This document shows positions 11,492 through 21,444 of a DNA stretch of 64,000 bases, piece by piece. The notes below the pieces were generated by a model. That model saw only the letters and a program-made list of their open reading frames with translations, was not told where the DNA came from and made no database searches. The translations under genes and the position numbers were made by a program. Numbering within the stretch: position 1 is the first letter of the stretch; each line of letters begins with the position of its first letter. Source of the stretch: Aspidapion aeneum (lineage: Eukaryota; Arthropoda; Insecta; Coleoptera; Brentidae); contig OY755045.1 of assembly GCA_963576565.1 (NCBI GenBank), forward strand, positions 5,825,477-5,889,476, read 5' to 3'.

Positions 11492-11769
11492 TAGGGACCT
11501 ATTGCCATAGTGCCAGGCACAAATTGTGCCGGGCACTATATTGACAGTTTCGCATTACAAACTGACAGTTGATCTTTCAAAATTGACATACGAAAGTCGA
11601 ATTTATAAATCCTGTCGTTTATTTTCCATTATTAGTGGCATCACTATTAAATCCGGCTCGTATAATACACAAAGGCCTAAATTTTGAAAGGACACAGCTG
11701 TTCTTATATTGATAAACTGTCAATATAGTGCCCGGCACAATTTGTGCCTGGCACTATTGCAATTTTCTA
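11492..11769. mobile_element. TA MITE with long inverted repeats (copy 1 of 3)
   Basis: The left end TAGGGACCTATTGCCATAG and the following GTGCCAGGCACAAATTGTGC block are repeated in inverse at the right (11725-11764). The outer few bases on the right have diverged. Same family as 26269-26502 and 35613-35875. Inner sequence shares TTGACATACnAAAGTCGAAT with the other copies. Confidence 0.85.
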
Positions 11770-12063
11770 ACTAATATTCTTAAATTACATAACGCTAAAG
11801 GGCTTAGTATTGCGCTAGACTCAATGTTTATTTTTAATGTGTTTTTTCTTGAAAATGCGTTAGATAGAGGGAAGAAAATTCTGAATTTTTACGTTCCGTA
11901 ATTTAAGAACGTTCTTTTACAAAAAAACTAAAAAATCAATATACAAACATAATATTTTTTTATACAAATATGTGTATATTAATTTACATACAATCTTTCA
12001 GTATAAATATGTAAAGGTAAATAAGTTAATTAAAACTAAATTAAATAAAAATTTACATGGTAG

Positions 12064-12325
12064 CAGTAGCGGATCCAGGGGGGGGCACTAGGGGGCAATT
12101 GCCCCCCCTGAGAATATTTTGAATATACAAAAAATGAGTAAAAAGTAAGGTTTATGCTAATAAAAATTTAAAATTTTTGCTTGCGGCGCATGAAAGTGTC
12201 TAGTGTTATTATCATCGAAATTACAACCACTTGTGAATTATCCTGAGTTTGTAGCCGTTTTTTACCAACAGAGAATGTCACCTAAAGTGCCCCCCCCCCG
12301 AGAAGCACCTCTGGATCCGCCCTTG
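12064..12325. mobile_element. hAT-like MITE with G/C-tract ends
   Basis: Ends are CAGTAGCGGATCCAGGGGGG and the complement of CAAGGGCGGATCCAGAGG. The 8-bp flanks CATGGTAG and CGTCGTAG agree at 6 of 8 positions, as expected for an old hAT duplication. The interior is noncoding. A partial copy with the same right end is at 38980-39132. Confidence 0.65.
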
Positions 12326-12534
12326 CGTCGTAGAAAATGGTAAAAAATATTAAAAACGAAAATAATAGATTTTTTACCTTCTTTGTTTGAAACTCGTAGA
12401 CAATGATTGAGTAGAAACAAAAAATAATAGAATTATAAACAATAACTGTATATATATATAAAAAAAACAATTAAATAGATATTAATAATTAACCATTAGA
12501 TATAAAAAATTTCATTTAAACCCTGTTCAACAGG
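12326..12534. other. AT-rich spacer
   Basis: No recognisable feature. Includes a short TATATATATATA run near 12452. Confidence 0.4.
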
Positions 12535-12776
12535 AATGGTCCCTAGCACCGACGCGACGTTGCGTTTCCCCTTTGTATGGCAAGACTTATCCTTTCGGTA
12601 ATGAAGCTACGTGCTTTAGGATGTTTTATTTTGTAACTTATTTCATTAATTAATTGCTTAGCCTCATTACCCAAAGGACCAAATGTTTCGACACCAAAAG
12701 GAATAAAGAAAAAACCCCGGTCTTCCAATTCTTTATACTTAATTTTTTTTTGACTCTCCAAGATTTGCTGCTTCAC
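12535..12776 (-). pseudogene. Retroelement-type protein C-terminus, frameshifted
   Basis: The minus strand reads DRGFFFIPFGVETFGPLGNE then KARSFITERISLAIQRGNA. One base out of frame it continues VASVLGTIPVEQG and a stop. The order 'P.GVET.G..G..A', 'R.SLA.QRGNA', 'S.LGT' is, from memory, the shared C-terminus of a common group of invertebrate reverse-transcriptase proteins. I cannot name the clade with certainty. Only about 80 residues remain and nothing upstream continues the frame. A single-base frameshift just after GNA breaks it. Confidence 0.55.
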
Positions 12777-13035
12777 CTGCTTTTTGTGAAGTTTTTGCTA
12801 TGTTTGTTTTTGCAATAGTAATATGGTTTTTGTAAGCCTAAACATGTTGTTAATACCATATTTTAATCTAAACAGAAAATATGTTACCGGACTTATTTAA
12901 TATTTAATCGGAAAATCCTGCTAATAATAATGAAATTTTAGGCCTAATTTACTGCCATTGTAACAAAAAAAAACACATTCAACCCATATTATTTATTACG
13001 TTTCAAGTTTTTGGACACGCCTACTGCAGTACTGC

Positions 13036-14456
13036 GGTTACCGCAGCCAACGATAAAGACCGGCTTGGCGCGTTATAAGCAAGTCGGCGGTCACGTGATC
13101 TTAGGAGTCTCAGGATTCTTATTGTATTGCTTAATATATTATATGTTTTTACACAATTTAAATAAAATAACAAAAAATTTTTATTCTTTTATAGGCAAAA
13201 ATTGAAAAAAATATTTTGCTGATATATGTGTTTATTATGGATAAAAGAACTGAATCTATAAAATAAAAAATTATACAAAATTTGCACTCTAATATCTTCA
13301 GGTACATATATTAGGTACATAATATCGTTAGTAACTTCAAATCTATACAAGTCTTTCAAAATTCGACATATCAAACCACAGCTTTTAATTTTTTAATTTT
13401 TCTTTGAGTGTCATCATCTTTGTCTGAGTTCTTATTCAAAGATTTATTAGTAGGCACTAAATCATTGTGCTTTTTAATAAAATTATTTAAAAAAAACTTT
13501 ACATGCCCTTAAACTAAATTTTTCAAACTTTGACAATTTGTTCTCCACAAAAACACTCGCTAGAGTTATCTGAAGAAAAATTTTCAATATAAAACATTTC
13601 ACAATAATTTATTAAAAAGAAACAAGTGATTTTGTGAATAAGAGATGGTTTTCACATTCAATGGACAGAATGTAGTGGTCGTAAATAATTTTTTTAAAAA
13701 TTACCCAGCACAAAGTTTAATATATATTTCATTAAACTGTAAGTTAACTACCAACTCATATTCTTTTAAAAGCACTACCAGAGAGATTACTATCTGTTAA
13801 CAATATTTTACAAATCAGTTTTTTAATATTGCGAGTGTGCTGAAGACATATTACCTTAGAATTGTAAATTGACGTGTATGCACTGGATGACTGGATAAAC
13901 AAAGATGAAGCCAACATTAAAGTGTATCCACCATATCTTCGATTCTCAGGTTACCTTTTCAAGAGACCTACTTGTTCAATAAGAAATGACAACTGAACAC
14001 ATTTTTCACTCTCACTATCGAAAATGTCACTAAGGATGTCTATTACTTGATCAATCTTGTCCAAGATCTTATCTTTGACCACTTTTTCCCCGTTTGCAAC
14101 ATATTAGGTTTAAGTTTTATAGTTGGACCGACAAGGAACTAACTAAGGAATTACACGTTCGCAATATTGTTTATCTTATAGGTATTTTCTTTATAATTTA
14201 CTCATTAGCCATTAATTATTTTAACGCAGCCCACTACAGTCTTTTTCGTGGGCTGCGTTATTTTAATAACTTTGATAAAATTCACATAAAATTCGTGCCC
14301 GAATTAAACAAAATCGACGTAAACAAACATACCAAAACTGAAAAACACATGTTTTATAATGACAGCGGGCCGTGAGGCGTTTTTTTGTGAGCCTCTTACG
14401 GTCACGTGATATTTCCGCGCCCGGGCCGGTCTTTCTCGTGGGATGCGGCGGTTACC
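13036..14456. mobile_element. Inverted-repeat-bounded 1.4 kb element (unclassified)
   Basis: The left end (GGTTACCGCAGCCAACGATA then AAGACCGGCTTGGCGCG) pairs with the right end read in reverse (GGTAACCGCCGCATCCCACG then AGAAAGACCGGCCCGGGCGCG). Further in, GGTCACGTGATCTTA pairs with the complement of ACGGTCACGTGATATTT. At 14223-14259 a compact hairpin repeats the terminal motif: AACGCAGCCCAC, a 13-base loop, GTGGGCTGCGTT. No transposase is seen. The interior is very AT-rich. Confidence 0.5.
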
Positions 14457-14729
14457 TACATAAGGATTGCATGGGAGAACAGACCAACGTTGCCAGTTTA
14501 ACGAAAATATCAGTATAATCTGCTACTTTGTTCGCGAAAGGTCAACTTTTCAGTTTTATGTAAGTGCATTCATCAAACTCTGCTTGTTCCTAAATGTAAA
14601 TAATTCACTTACTTTTACAAACAGTATTTTAAAGTGTTAATATTTTTGTTATTAATTTTCGTTTCATATTCACTAAAGTAAATTTTTTTACACCACAGTT
14701 TGCCAATCTATTGGTACGCTAACTATTAT

Positions 14730-14800
14730 TACCTTCCTAGCCTACGTAGCAATGGCTAGAGAAGGTATTATTTTCAAGGAATTTTTTTTTTAAGATAATG
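14730..14800 (+). mobile_element. Family A 5' fragment
   Basis: TACCTTCCTAGCCTACGTAG then CAATGGCTAGAGAAGGTATT matches the family A start; it fades after the AT-rich stretch. Confidence 0.8.
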
Positions 14801-15255
14801 TCAAATAGGTAAAATATTAAAATCAGATTTTCATAAAATTTATTCTTTTAAAATTCAAAAAAAAACAACTTTCTCCTAAATGCTGATGAGGCAGTACCTA
14901 TAAAATAATAAAATTTCAGTGAACGAACTCCGCTTTGATGTGTCAGCAATTATGGACCTGGCAACGACCCATCGCCAATAAGTGCTGACGCAGGAAGAAA
15001 GTTGTATTGGGAGGTGCTGGCTCATTAGCGGGTATCAGTAAGTAAGTGAAAGTAAAAGAGTACAGAGCTCAAAGATGTGTCCTGACCTGTGTCTGGTTTT
15101 ATTACAAGTAATACTGTAAGTATCTTTATATTTATATTGGATATAATTTTATAAAAGAAAGGAAATTTTAATATTACCAATACATGTCTTAAACCATTAC
15201 ATTGTTTTCATTCCAAAGCTATTTAATGTTACATTTAAATAAAATATATATTGGT

Positions 15256-15992
15256 AAGTCAAGTAATTGTGGCTAATGATAAAGAAGACATGGAGTATAT
15301 GATGAGAAAGTTAACAGAAGAATACTAAAAGTGGGGATTAACAGGGAACGTGGACAAGACACACTACTTATGTATTGGAAACGAATCCAGTGAGTTAGTA
15401 CTAGAAAATTGACAAACAATATCTCCATGCAATGAGTATGTATACTTGGGTGTCACATTTGATAAGACAGGAACAGACTGTAAAGAATTGAAAAAAAGAA
15501 TAGTAAAAGTAAAAAAAGTTATCGGATGTCTTAACAATATTTTTTGGAGCAGAGCGAAAAAAACGAATGTAAAATTTACATATATGAAACAATGGTTAAA
15601 AGCACGCTGTTGTATGGAATAGAGACTTGTCGCGTAACAGAAAAATACAAAACAAAAATGGAAAGTGTCGAAATGGATGCAATAAGAAGATCAATGAGAA
15701 TATCTAAAATAGATCACATAAGAAATGAGATCATAAAAGAAAGAATGGGAATCGAGGGAAGCATAACGGATGACATCACTAAAAGACAACTGATATGGTA
15801 CGGCCATGTACAACGGATGGCATGATAGGGCGCAGAAAAAGAGGGCGTTCTAAACTAGAATGGCAACAGTCAATCCAAAGATCAATGAGTCAAAAGAATC
15901 TGACAGAGGATGATTGTCAGGATCGAAGGAGGTGGAGAATAGGCGTCGGACAACGTAGAAAAACGTTCTAAACCGACATAGTAGTAGTATAT
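15256..15992 (+). pseudogene. RTE-like LINE 3' portion with GTA tail
   Basis: Starts inside the palm domain just after FADD (QVIVANDKEDMEYMMRKLTE), with a stop at TEEY*. It continues KWGLTGNVDKTHYLCIGNES and EYVYLGVTFDKTGTDCKELK. The best stretch (15544-15825) reads NECKIYIYETMVKSTLLYGI then ETCRVTEKYKTKMESVEMDA and ITKRQLIWYGHVQRMA. There a deletion removes the NDERLPKQVLEWQ block. It ends with the RRRWRIGVGQRRKTF block and AAACCGACATAGTAGTAGTA. The W-YGHVQRM ... GRP region is typical of RTE-like C-termini. Dead copy, 5' truncated. Confidence 0.88.
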
Positions 15993-16350
15993 ATTAGTAA
16001 GGTTGTTTAGAGACTGACGATCTTCGTCTTCTCCAACAACCCTACCAATATGGCTCGCACCCTATAGTCGCGAAAAACGGGGTACGACAATAACCCCAAA
16101 AATGTGTTATTTGGATGCATTTTGGCCTATCCTAGCAATATCGTCGGGATGTCTGTCTGTGTGTGTCATTGTGTATATATTATTTATGTCCGTAACACGA
16201 TAGCTCCTAAACCGCTGAACCGATTTTCATAAAATTTTCAGGTAAAATAGCATTCGACACTCTTTTTTACAAAAAAACTGTTTTCAAGGCTAATTTATTA
16301 CAATGCTAGCTAGGAGGGTGTCAGATCCGTCATGGATCCATTTATTTAAT
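15993..16350 (+). mobile_element. Family A copy, variant 5' end
   Basis: Directly follows the RTE-like tail. It carries CCCCAAAAATGTGTTATTTG, the AGCAATATCGTCG block, a GT-rich run, GTCCGTAACACGATAGCTCC, AAACCGCTGAACCGATTTTC and the 3' end CAGATCCGTCATGGATCCAT. The first ~80 bp differ from other copies. Confidence 0.8.
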
Positions 16351-16354
16351 TTTA

Positions 16355-17165
16355 GGTTTTTTTTAATGCATTTTTAGTCTATCCCTAACAAAGGTAATGG
16401 TAGACCACAGTGAACGAAGCGTGGTTATAATACTATAAGACAAATATCATAATTATGAGTAGTAATGCCTTTTAAACTAAAAACGAAAATGTTCAGAAAA
16501 TATTGAAGCAATGTTACTTTAAGTGCTCACAGGCGACATGCGATACAGGCAAAAATGTTTTAAATACAAAAGGAATATTTAAAAAAAATCGTTACAACAA
16601 GAAAAGTTGATAGTGAAGTTGATTGTTTTAAGGTAAAATTGGTTAAATAATACTTTTAACTAACCATTTTTTTACTAAAATCTAATACCGACATATAACT
16701 TGTGTATCATATTGGGTTAAAATCGTTTGAGGTGTTCTGGAGTTATCGTGTATTCAGACAGATAATTTATTTTATTATCCGATCTAGGTGTTTTAGGAAC
16801 TAAATAACTCACAGTTAATAAAATTTTAAAAATAAAATGTTCACGTTTTTAATAGTCCACTTCTTGTATGGTGACAAGTCAACTAATAGTTCTCGCCCTA
16901 AACAAATGTTTCAGATTGTCCGCCCCTTGACGAGTGCGACAGCGTGCGCCTGCAGCAATTTATCAAGGTTACCTTTGACAACGCTGCAAAGGTTTCTGCG
17001 GGACTCGGGCGTTTCGCGGTCTCTTTTTAATAAATGCTATACTATATCTGTTTTTTATCCTCTTATGGAAATTTATACCCCTAGATATGAACTTGTTCAA
17101 GCGGTATAAGAACAACTGTGAGGTAAATAAACATGTTATCCTGTAGTGATTAAAGCTGAACAAAA
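16355..17165 (+). repeat. Family C dispersed repeat (direct copy)
   Basis: Matches 47690-49695 in inverse orientation over essentially its whole length. Shared blocks include CCTAACAAAGGTAATGGTAG, TGGGTTAAAATCGTTTGAGG, GTCCACTTCTTGTATGGTGA and TATACCCCTAGATATGAACT. No long reading frame and no element class are recognised. The other copy is interrupted by a LINE. Confidence 0.85.
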
Positions 17166-17474
17166 TTTAGTAACTTTAAACACCTAAATAATTTACAAAA
17201 TTACGTAATAACGAACAAAACAGCGCGAAAATGTAAAATTAAATTATAAAATATCATTAGCCAAAAGTGTAATTAAAAAAAAGTGTTTTCTTTTAACTAT
17301 ATTATCTCTCTCCATAAATATAAAACATTGTTTTCTTAAGCTATACAAATAAACTGTTTGTTAATTACTTTTTCCTTTGATTATACAACACAAACATTGG
17401 TTTTACCTAAGTAGAGAACCATAGTTTTTGGGGCCGTCCAAATATAAATGGTTTAGTAATTAACGTTATGTATA

Positions 17475-17713
17475 CAGAGTGTGCCTAAATAAAGTATAGG
17501 TTACATAAAAATGGTTTCAAAAACTTATTGCACATTTTGAATATTTACTCTTTTCTGACTTCACAGCCATATTCATATAAATCCTAACTCTAAATGACAG
17601 AAGCCAGCGCCATTTTCAAAAAATTCGAGAAGAAGATCTCTGAAGTCAGGAAAGAGTCCATATTCAAAATCTCCACTTAGTTTTTGTAACCTATGCCTCA
17701 TTCAGGCACACTG
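17475..17713. mobile_element. MITE with CAGAGTGTGCC ends
   Basis: CAGAGTGTGCCTAAATAAAG and the downstream ATAGGTTACA pair with TGTAACCTATGCCTCATTCA and GGCACACTG at the other end. TA-rich flanks. An inner inverted pair has CTCTTTTCTGACTTCA against TGAAGTCAGGAAAGAG. Confidence 0.8.
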
Positions 17714-17965
17714 TGTATATGTATTTGGTACACAAAAAACTTATTTTAATTTTTTTTGTTATTATGTTACTTAGTGTTTTTCTGTTAGCTATTAAATAAA
17801 AAAAACTAATGTGTTTTTATAAATAATTCAGGAGATTTTAGTTTGGTTTGTTAATAGTTTTTTGGACCACCAGAAAATGTAAGTTTTATTTTAATTTAAT
17901 ATTCGGTCATTACAAGAACTATATAATTTTTCGCACTTATAGTGGTTATTTTAATTGCTTGTTTC

Positions 17966-18192
17966 AGGGACTAAAGTGCTTACTTTAGCTTTTTTTGTAA
18001 AAAATTATACAGAGTCGCGATAAATAATATACAAACCTCTGGATTAAAGTGTCCTTTTAGCCTTCGACGAATTTTATACCTATCGGTCGCGCTTCAAACT
18101 TTTCGCCTCGTGATATAAAGTTACACTTTACTCTCTTGGTGTAAAATATACTATTATGCACTTAAAGTACTAAAAGGGTCACTTTAGTCCCT
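17966..18192. mobile_element. MITE with AGGGACTAAAGTG ends
   Basis: AGGGACTAAAGTG at 17966-17978 is the exact complement of CACTTTAGTCCCT at 18180-18192. A further CACTTTAGTCCCTATAG at 18276-18292 suggests a second, partial end. Confidence 0.65.
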
Positions 18193-18311
18193 AGTTTTGG
18201 GGAATAGTGACTCTTTTAATCTTTAGGTAATAAAAACTTACTTGTTAAGTTACATCTAGATTTTCCTTCGGATTAAAAGTATCACTTTAGTCCCTATAGG
18301 TTTATAATGTA

Positions 18312-18517
18312 CAGTCAGGGACTTTTTAATTGCCCGCGCTCGACAATAAAAAATCTTCTTATTTGACATTTGGAAACCCAGTTTGAACCAAACCAAAAAA
18401 AATATTAAACCTTGCACTTGTCTTTATACATACGTAATATATAAAAAAATTCTAGTATCTTTACATTTTAAATTTTGACAGAATAAAGACACCGGCAATT
18501 TCAAAAGTCCCTGACTG
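18312..18517. mobile_element. TA MITE, 206 bp
   Basis: CAGTCAGGGACTTTTTAATT pairs with AATTTCAAAAGTCCCTGACTG. TA lies at both flanks (18310-18311 and 18518-18519). Confidence 0.82.
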
Positions 18518-18519
18518 TA

Positions 18520-19164
18520 CAAATAATAATTTTTCATTTAAATATATTACTATTTAAAATATTGAATTATTGTAACAAATATTAATAAATATAAATTTAT
18601 CATTTTTTAGATGTTTTAATACAACAAAATATAGATTATATTATTTAAAATAAAAAAATTTGTTATCTGCAATTGTACTTGCCTGCTTAATCGGATAATT
18701 TTAAAAATATTGCAAAAGAGCTAGCGAAAATGCACGTCTATTAAGTCTAAGCACACAAGTCCGATGTAATTCCTACAAATCCACTTTGTCCAATGATAGG
18801 TGACCTAATTCAAGCATTGATATTTTCTCTCTGAGTGATAAAAATCTATTAAGTATATTTTTCGAATTGGAACACATAAAAGTTTTGTGTGATATCCACT
18901 TTATTTTTATTAAAGATATGACACGCGTGACGTAAATATAGACCTCTCTTTTTCAACTTTTCAACTTTTGAATTGATATTGTATCAAAAACTCTGAAAAA
19001 AGCATTCAAAATCAACTTTTAAAAGGAGTTTTTTCTTAAAGTCGATGTCCCTTTTTGTTGTTGGGATTACTCTTTGTTAATACCCAATTGGAACAGCACT
19101 AAGGTACTCAAAATAGCATATGAAATCTTTTTATAAGGTTGGCCAGAAAAACCGTACAGTTTTT
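18520..19164. other. No recognisable feature
   Basis: AT-rich sequence with no coding or paired-repeat signal that I can support. Confidence 0.5.
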
Positions 19165-19387
19165 TACCTTTCTAGCCCGCGTAGCAATGGCTATAGAAGT
19201 AGGGTTACCAGACGTCCGGATTAATCCGGACATGTCCGGCTTTTTACTACGTCCGGGTGGGTCCGGGCCATCCGGATTTTAAAGTAGCCGCCTTTATAAA
19301 CATCAAATAATGCAAAATAAACTAGTTTCAAAAAATGTAATTACACAATAATCGTCGATAAATTTAGCAGTGTGAATTCACCTTTAA

Positions 19388-19690
19388 GCGGGGTCTTCAC
19401 ATAATGTTTTACCTTACATCTTGCCTGTTCAGTCAAAACGCATCAAGTAAAACTTTGTGTATAGACGGAAAAACGGACGTTTTACTTGAACTGATTTAAG
19501 ACGAAAGACCGCCTAGAGAACTGACCGGATCACGCATTGTTTTCCAATAAAACCATCGTTTTGTATCAAAAACTGATCTAAAAACGTACGTTAAAACTAT
19601 CAAGTGTCTACGCTAGTCTTTCAACCGTCATACTTGACCCTTTTGACTGACAGGCAAGACGTAAGGTAAAACGTTATGTGAAGACTCCGC
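19388..19690. mobile_element. TTAA-flanked palindromic MITE nested in the hAT
   Basis: GCGGGGTCTTCACATAATGT, TTTACCTTAC and CTTGCCTG at the left are mirrored at the right by CAGGCAAGACGTAAGG and TATGTGAAGACTCCGC. TTAA flanks both sides (19384-19387 and 19691-19694). It could be a piggyBac-type TTAA duplication or a PIF/Harbinger-type 3-bp TTA duplication with one extra base. A half copy is at 62278-62406. Confidence 0.8.
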
Positions 19691-19740
19691 TTAAAGTAGT
19701 ATTATTAATTTCGCCTTGTTGAAGTTTACACTTCTGCCGT

Positions 19741-20025
19741 GTGGTCTTAAGCACACACAATTTTTTTAAGTACATATCAGACAATTCTTCTTCTGATGAC
19801 CACAATCTGCCTACCCACGAAAAATGGGCAAAACGTTTTAATGCAAGTATTTCTGCCCAGTGGACCAAAGAAAGAAATAGGCTGCTTTTATCTTCTGTAA
19901 AAGGAATACTCATGACTTTATACAATTTAAGAAATATGAGCTGGTCAGAATTTTACGATTTTGTACTTCTGTCTAAAAATTCAACGCTGTTGAATAAAAT
20001 ACAAAGCAGTGAAAAGTACCTATAA
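19741..20025 (+). pseudogene. hAT transposase C-terminal fragment
   Basis: The frame reads DDHNLPTHEKWAKRFNASIS, then WTKERNRLLLSSVKGILMTL, NMSWSEFYDFVL and a final IQSSEKYL before the stop. The pattern W(T/S)DERNRL...K..L.....NL..SC.EFY.FL......L....SSEKY is the extreme C-terminus of hAT transposases, following the dimerisation segment (family knowledge). Everything upstream, including the DDE-type core and BED finger, has been lost, with the nested MITE at 19388-19690 lying just before it. It sits inside a hAT with an 8-bp duplication, which supports the call. No functional protein is possible. The Met at 19741 is incidental. Confidence 0.72.
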
Positions 20026-20273
20026 AATAGTAGGTATATTATGTTATTTATTAATTATTGTTTCAATTAAAAAAAAAGTTGATTTTTTGTGTGTGGCATC
20101 GAAAAAATTTTGACGTCCGGATTTTGTCCGGATTTTCTTGACGGCTGGTCCTGGTTAGAGACGTTTTCATCTGGTAACCCTATATAGAAGGTATTTTTTT
20201 GAGATAACGCCCAAAAGGTGTTATTTGAGTGTATTTTGACCTATCTTAGCAATATCGTCGTGATGTTTGTCTG

Positions 20274-20318
20274 TGTGTGTGCGTGTGTGTAGGTGTGTGT
20301 GTGTGTATGTGTGTGTAT
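20274..20318. repeat. (GT)n-rich microsatellite in family A
   Basis: Imperfect GT run with GCGT, AGGT and ATGT interruptions, just upstream of the GTAAC...CCGAT core. Confidence 0.9.
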
Positions 20319-20505
20319 ATTATTTCTGTCCGTAACACGATAGCTCCTAAGCCGTTAAACCGATGTTCATAAAATTTTCAGGTAAAATAATGCTCGAAAC
20401 TTTAACAAGCTGATTAGATTTTGATCAATATTCATTAATGCTATGATGACAGTTTTTTGACAATTGAAAAATCAAAAAAATTAATGCTTGAGGCATACAG
20501 CCATA

Positions 20506-20655
20506 CAAGACAGACGGCGCGTCTAAAAAGTTTTAAAATCATTAGAGACCCAAAGATATTTAAAATGTTTTGAAATCGGAGCAACTTTTTCTTTTGTGAC
20601 TCGATCAGCATAGCTCACAATACTATGTTGTAATATACATGTGAGCTAAAAAATA
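20506..20655 (+). mobile_element. Truncated hairpin/CAGA element (third copy)
   Basis: AAGACAGACGGCGCGTCTAA, then AAATCATTAGAGACCCAAAG and TGTTTTGAAATCGGAGCAAC match the right flank of the CAGA array at 46938-47090. It ends in the terminal hairpin (AGCTCACA...ATGTGAGCTAA). The microsatellite is reduced to about two units, and everything left of it is missing. Confidence 0.8.
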
Positions 20656-20999
20656 TTTTCGGTAAATAACTGATCTAAAAAAATTACTATTTTAAAATGC
20701 ATTTTAATTTTTTTTCTAAAGGAATATGTATAATTCTAGTTAAAATAGTTTTATACTAGTCTAACCAGAACTATGTGCATGAACTATAATTTCATAGGTT
20801 TCACCAGAACAGCTGGATTCTCGGATTCTGTACAACCTTGACTCTTTCTTGGTAAAAATATCGCATATAAATTAGGTAAAAAGGAAAGTTAATTCAACTT
20901 ACCCTGGTTTCACTGGTGGAACATGGATTTGTAGAAGGAAACTCGCGTAGCACGTGGATATTTCCCGTTTTATATGTATCTTAGTAATCGTAAGAATAT
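20656..20999. other. No recognisable feature
   Basis: AT-rich sequence. CTTACCCTGG near 20900 could be a splice donor on the minus strand, but nothing else supports an exon. Confidence 0.4.
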
Positions 21000-21190
21000 C
21001 GTATATTATTGACAGCAAGGCGAAAAAACGATCGGTCTGTCTGCGGCGCTGCTTCCGCGTATCGCTCGCAGCTGGTCAGCGTCGTTTCTTCCTCCCACCA
21101 TGGCATTAACTCGATGCACTCGCGATCAAGGTTGGGTACAAGGGTAGTAAATATGGATAATATGGTAAGGATTGCAAGGGCGGAAAAAGG
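21000..21190. other. CpG-rich island-like stretch, possible host exon or promoter
   Basis: Noticeably richer in CG dinucleotides than its surroundings (CGGTCTGTCTGCGGCGCTGC, CGTATCGCTCGCAGC, GTCGTTTC). It matches none of the repeats recognised in this window. Short frames exist on both strands, but none shows a domain I know. Could be a 5' exon or promoter of a host gene, or an unrecognised repeat. Confidence 0.25.
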
Positions 21191-21444
21191 AAGAAAGACA
21201 AATTGAATTAAGTAATAATTATGCAATAGCTGCATTTTGACGTATAAAATCGCGAATTTTGAATGCACTTTAAGACTATAAAAATATTGATAATTTTATA
21301 AAGCTTAAACATATTAAATTAAAACTAAGTGTATTTATGTAAAAAGAGTGGTACGGGACAAACCAGAATAAGCGGACACAATTTGGAAAAAATTGATTCT
21401 TTATTACATATTTTTTACTAGTTTTGAGATAAGGTTTACAAATA

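Larger units (their letters stand above)
19200..20182 (+). mobile_element. hAT element with perfect 8-bp duplication
   Basis: The ends TAGGGTTACCAGA and TCTGGTAACCCTA are exact inverse copies. The 8-bp target duplication TATAGAAG is present on both sides (19192-19199 and 20183-20190), inside family A. CGTCCGGAT repeats lie near both ends. It carries transposase C-terminal remains and a nested MITE. Confidence 0.92.
19165..20505 (+). mobile_element. Family A copy interrupted by a hAT
   Basis: Starts TACCTTTCTAGCCCGCGTAG and breaks after GGCTATAGAAG. It resumes at 20183 with TATAGAAGGTATTTTTTTGA, GATAACGCCC, the AGCAATATCGTCGTGATG block, a GT run, GTCCGTAACACGATAGCTCC and AAACCGATGTTCATAAAATT. 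The 3' end is replaced by the hairpin-element fragment at 20506. Confidence 0.85.

Noticed and set aside
14094..14375. 93-codon plus-strand frame in the 13-14.5 kb element
   Set aside because: It runs through the internal hairpin, is AT-biased, and shows no domain. Probably chance.
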